From assembly GCA_046351135.1 (NCBI GenBank), contig JAXLZA010000001.1:806001-870000 (forward strand): a stretch of DNA of 64,000 bases, in the 5' to 3' direction. Both the position numbers and the translations under genes were made by a program. Below are positions 63,201 through 64,000 of this stretch, one piece after another; within the stretch, counting starts at the first letter, position 1, and each line of letters starts with the position of its first letter. Source of the stretch: UBA4427 sp046351135. Lineage in GTDB: Bacteria; Myxococcota_A; UBA9160; UBA4427. The notes beneath the pieces are model-generated. The model was not told where the DNA came from. It made no database searches and saw only the letters and a program-made list of their open reading frames with translations.

Positions 63201-63718
63201 TGGATCATCGCGTGCTCGCTCTGGTGGGCGATCGACGAGGACTTGGCCCCGGGATCGTCGCCCATCAGCGCGAGGACACCGCCGTGCTTCGACGTGCCGG
63301 CGTAGTTCGCGTGCTTCAGCGCGTCGCAGGAGCGGTCGACGCCGGGTCCCTTGCCGTACCACATGGCGAACACGCCATCGACTTTCGCGCCGGCGTGGAG
63401 CGTCGCCTGCTGGGTCCCGAAGACCGCCGTCGCCGCGAGGTCCTCGTTGAGGCCGGGCTCGAAGCGGACGTGGTTCGCGTCGAGGAAGGCCTTCGCCTCC
63501 CAGAGGTTCATGTCGAAGGTCCCGAGCGGCGAGCCCCGGTAGCCGGAGATGAAGCCCGCCGTGTTCAGGCCCGCCGCGAGGTCGCGCTGGCGCTGCATCA
63601 AGGGGAGCCGGACGAGGGCCTGGTTGCCGGTCAGGAAGACGCGCCCCGACTCGACCCGGTAGCGGTCCTCGAGGGCGTAGTCGGCGTCGAAGGCAGGGGC
63701 TTTCTGGGCGGCGGTCAA
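60203..63718 (-). CDS. indolepyruvate/2-oxoacid:ferredoxin oxidoreductase, fused subunits
   Basis: A 1171-residue single-chain enzyme combining the IorA- and IorB-type parts. Domain I at the N-terminus (FISGYRGSPLGTFDM) and a TPP-binding domain with GIGCHGM and MGDGTYFHSG are followed by a cysteine-rich ferredoxin-like patch at about 642-693 (CEGCGDC, SNC, then CNKDYSC and GYCP). The gamma domain follows (VAGIGGTGVITIGALIG, AQKNGAVASHVR), and then a helical C-terminal region. It oxidatively decarboxylates aryl or branched-chain 2-oxoacids to acyl-CoA, reducing ferredoxin. The fused form is common in aerobic Proteobacteria and Actinobacteria. Monocistronic, divergent from an LLM gene. Confidence 0.9.
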   Translation of the reverse strand: MTAAQKAPAFDADYALEDRYRVESGRVFLTGNQALVRLPLMQRQRDLAAGLNTAGFISGYRGSPLGTFDMNLWEAKAFLDANHVRFEPGLNEDLAATAVFGTQQATLHAGAKVDGVFAMWYGKGPGVDRSCDALKHANYAGTSKHGGVLALMGDDPGAKSSSIAHQSEHAMIHCGIPVLNPSSVQDYLDLGLYGWALSRYSGCWIGFKCLTDTIESSGSVAVAPDRVRIVMPTDYEPPASGLHIGWANYPLQVEERLYEHRLAAVRAFARANPLDRIVVEGARRRLGIVTTGKAYGDLRQALEDIGLSESRLRELGISIYKVALSWPLEPDRLRAFAAGHDDLLVVEEKRPVIEDQLASILYNVSPRPRLSGKKDPSGRPLVPQIGELNPGAVASVLRRWIGDYAPDWTSALVPLPAAPALTVQPGGLARLPSFCSGCPHNRSTVVPEGSIALGGIGCHGMAVFLPERRTLAVNQMGAEGANWIGQAPYVGIPHIFQNMGDGTYFHSGLLAIRAAVAANVNITYKILVNGAVAMTGGQPIEGEEMAGEITTPEIAHQLVGEGIEHVVVLSDDIEKYRPGTFPTGVRIHHRSELDRVQKELREVPGVTAIVYDQTCAAEARRLRKQGKLPEPDKRVVINEQVCEGCGDCSVQSNCISIEPIETEFGRKRIINQSSCNKDYSCLEGYCPSFATVIGGRMRKVEKQAVGAGDYFKDLPEPEVASLDQPFNVFVAGIGGTGVITIGALIGMAAHLEGKGVSLLDVTGLAQKNGAVASHVRVAKRPEDLHSTRIPTGGADLVLGCDIVVTTGQDGLSKLSPNRSRAIVNTHVAPTADFASHPDLDMSSAGMEARLAAAIGGERLELVDATKLATALLGDAIGANLFLVGFALQRGLIPVGLPALLRAIELNGRAVEMNKQALAWGRLAAHDRKRVLELASPRIRESKKDAKEDTLESLVARRVQFLTDYQNAAYAKRYADFVAGVAGAERAIGATEGRLARAAARYYFKLLAVKDEYEVMRLWASDAFRRQLETEFEGSYKLQFHLAPQLFFPRDPSSGRVKKLTIPRPIFVALTQLRRLKGLRHTPLDLFNKTAHRRREWALVGEYERVMGEVLRGLAGHNLDLAVQIAEIPEQIRGFDTVKDAQLAAAKEKEAQLLDAFRKSLGGVGAIGSGRA

Positions 63719-63927
63719 GGCGCTTCGGCTCCTCGCGGCTCGGGCGGATCGGGAGGCTCGGGCGCGGTCGCGCCGGAAGCGGTCGATCCCCTGTCGGGCG
63801 GTCCGCGCACGGTAGCGTAGAGGCGTCCCGCCCCGACACCGGCCGATCGACGCCCACCCGTGGACGGCCTATACGATGCGCGAGCCCGCGGCGGTGTGCC
63901 CCTGACCGAAGGCGAGAGGAGCTCCGA

Positions 63928-64000
63928 ATGAAGATCGGCGTCACGATCCACGCGACCGACAAGGCGATGCACCCGGTCGAGGTCGCCCGGGAGGCCGAGG
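63928..64000 (+). CDS. LLM-class oxidoreductase, 5' end only
   Basis: The first 24 codons of a gene cut by the window edge. MKIGVTIHATDKAMHPVEVAREAE matches the beginning of luciferase-like (F420/FMN) oxidoreductases, namely the first strand and the helix ending AREAE. The ATG follows GAGAGGAGCTCC, a good ribosome-binding site. It is divergent from the 2-oxoacid oxidoreductase. The call rests on a short stretch. Confidence 0.6.
   Translation, partial: MKIGVTIHATDKAMHPVEVAREAE

Noticed and set aside
60071..63820. Long plus-strand open frame opposite the 2-oxoacid:ferredoxin oxidoreductase
   Set aside because: Antisense shadow; composition is Arg/Asp/Glu/Leu-rich with no family motif.
63869..63893. 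A fifth copy of the TetR operator upstream of the last LLM gene (TATACGATGC)
   Set aside because: Only the left half matches (7 of 10 bases); the right half lacks GT and CGTAAT.

Overview
This 64 kb window is very GC-rich chromosomal DNA from a Gram-negative bacterium. A TonB-dependent outer-membrane receptor, a flagellin, single-chain PurL and E. coli-type PurB all point that way. The mix of acyl-CoA dehydrogenases, LLM-type (possibly F420-using) oxidoreductases and a mycobacterial-like steroid gene set would fit a deltaproteobacteria-like lineage such as Myxococcota or Binatota. That placement is an inference; nothing here fixes the taxon. I saw no rRNA, tRNA, CRISPR array, insertion sequence or prophage.

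Layout. 0-15.5 kb is mostly housekeeping: topA (-), a 4-bp-overlapping pair of FluC fluoride channels, a two-gene biotin-dependent acyl-CoA carboxylase, a lone short flagellin, and purL-purB. purB carries an apparent one-base frameshift. 15.5-27.4 kb is a twelve-gene plus-strand operon that closely matches the pathway for the last two steroid rings (the HIP, or KstR2-regulon, pathway of Mycobacterium tuberculosis): ipdA, ipdB, ipdC, echA20, two acyl-CoA dehydrogenases, a DUF35 protein, an Ltp-type thiolase homologue, fadA6, an SDR, a third acyl-CoA dehydrogenase and a MaoC hydratase. 27.4-32.2 kb (-) holds yqeY, a TonB receptor, ipdF and fadE30. A fadD3-like ligase is divergent from fadE30. 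34-39 kb has a TetR regulator divergent from a cytochrome P450 / acyl-CoA ligase / MFS transporter operon. 39-49 kb has a ferredoxin-reductase-like flavoprotein, an LLM oxidoreductase, an NTF2-like protein, a CaiB-type CoA transferase and a six-gene minus-strand operon (SDR, FadE, alpha-methylacyl-CoA racemase, a MaoC pair, FadE). 49-64 kb has another carboxyltransferase, three crotonases, a frameshifted dienoyl-CoA reductase-like SDR, a secreted PHP-domain protein, a thiolase, a 3-hydroxyacyl-CoA dehydrogenase, a fused indolepyruvate:ferredoxin oxidoreductase and the start of a second LLM gene.

How it works together. FadD3 would activate the steroid-derived propionate HIP. FadE30, IpdF, IpdC, EchA20 and IpdAB would open rings D and C, and FadA6 with the remaining FadE, MaoC and SDR enzymes would finish beta-oxidation. 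The most interesting regulatory signal is a partly palindromic 25-bp element (left half ATTACGATAC, 5-base spacer, right half GTNYCGTAAT). It occurs four times, each time in front of a catabolic transcription unit: ipdA, fadE30/fadD3, tetR/P450 and the racemase operon. The copy at tetR is the most symmetric. I infer that the TetR protein is the regulator of a steroid (or related polycyclic isoprenoid) regulon whose operator differs from the KstR and KstR2 sites I know. No ring A/B genes (kshAB, kstD, hsaABCD) lie in this window.
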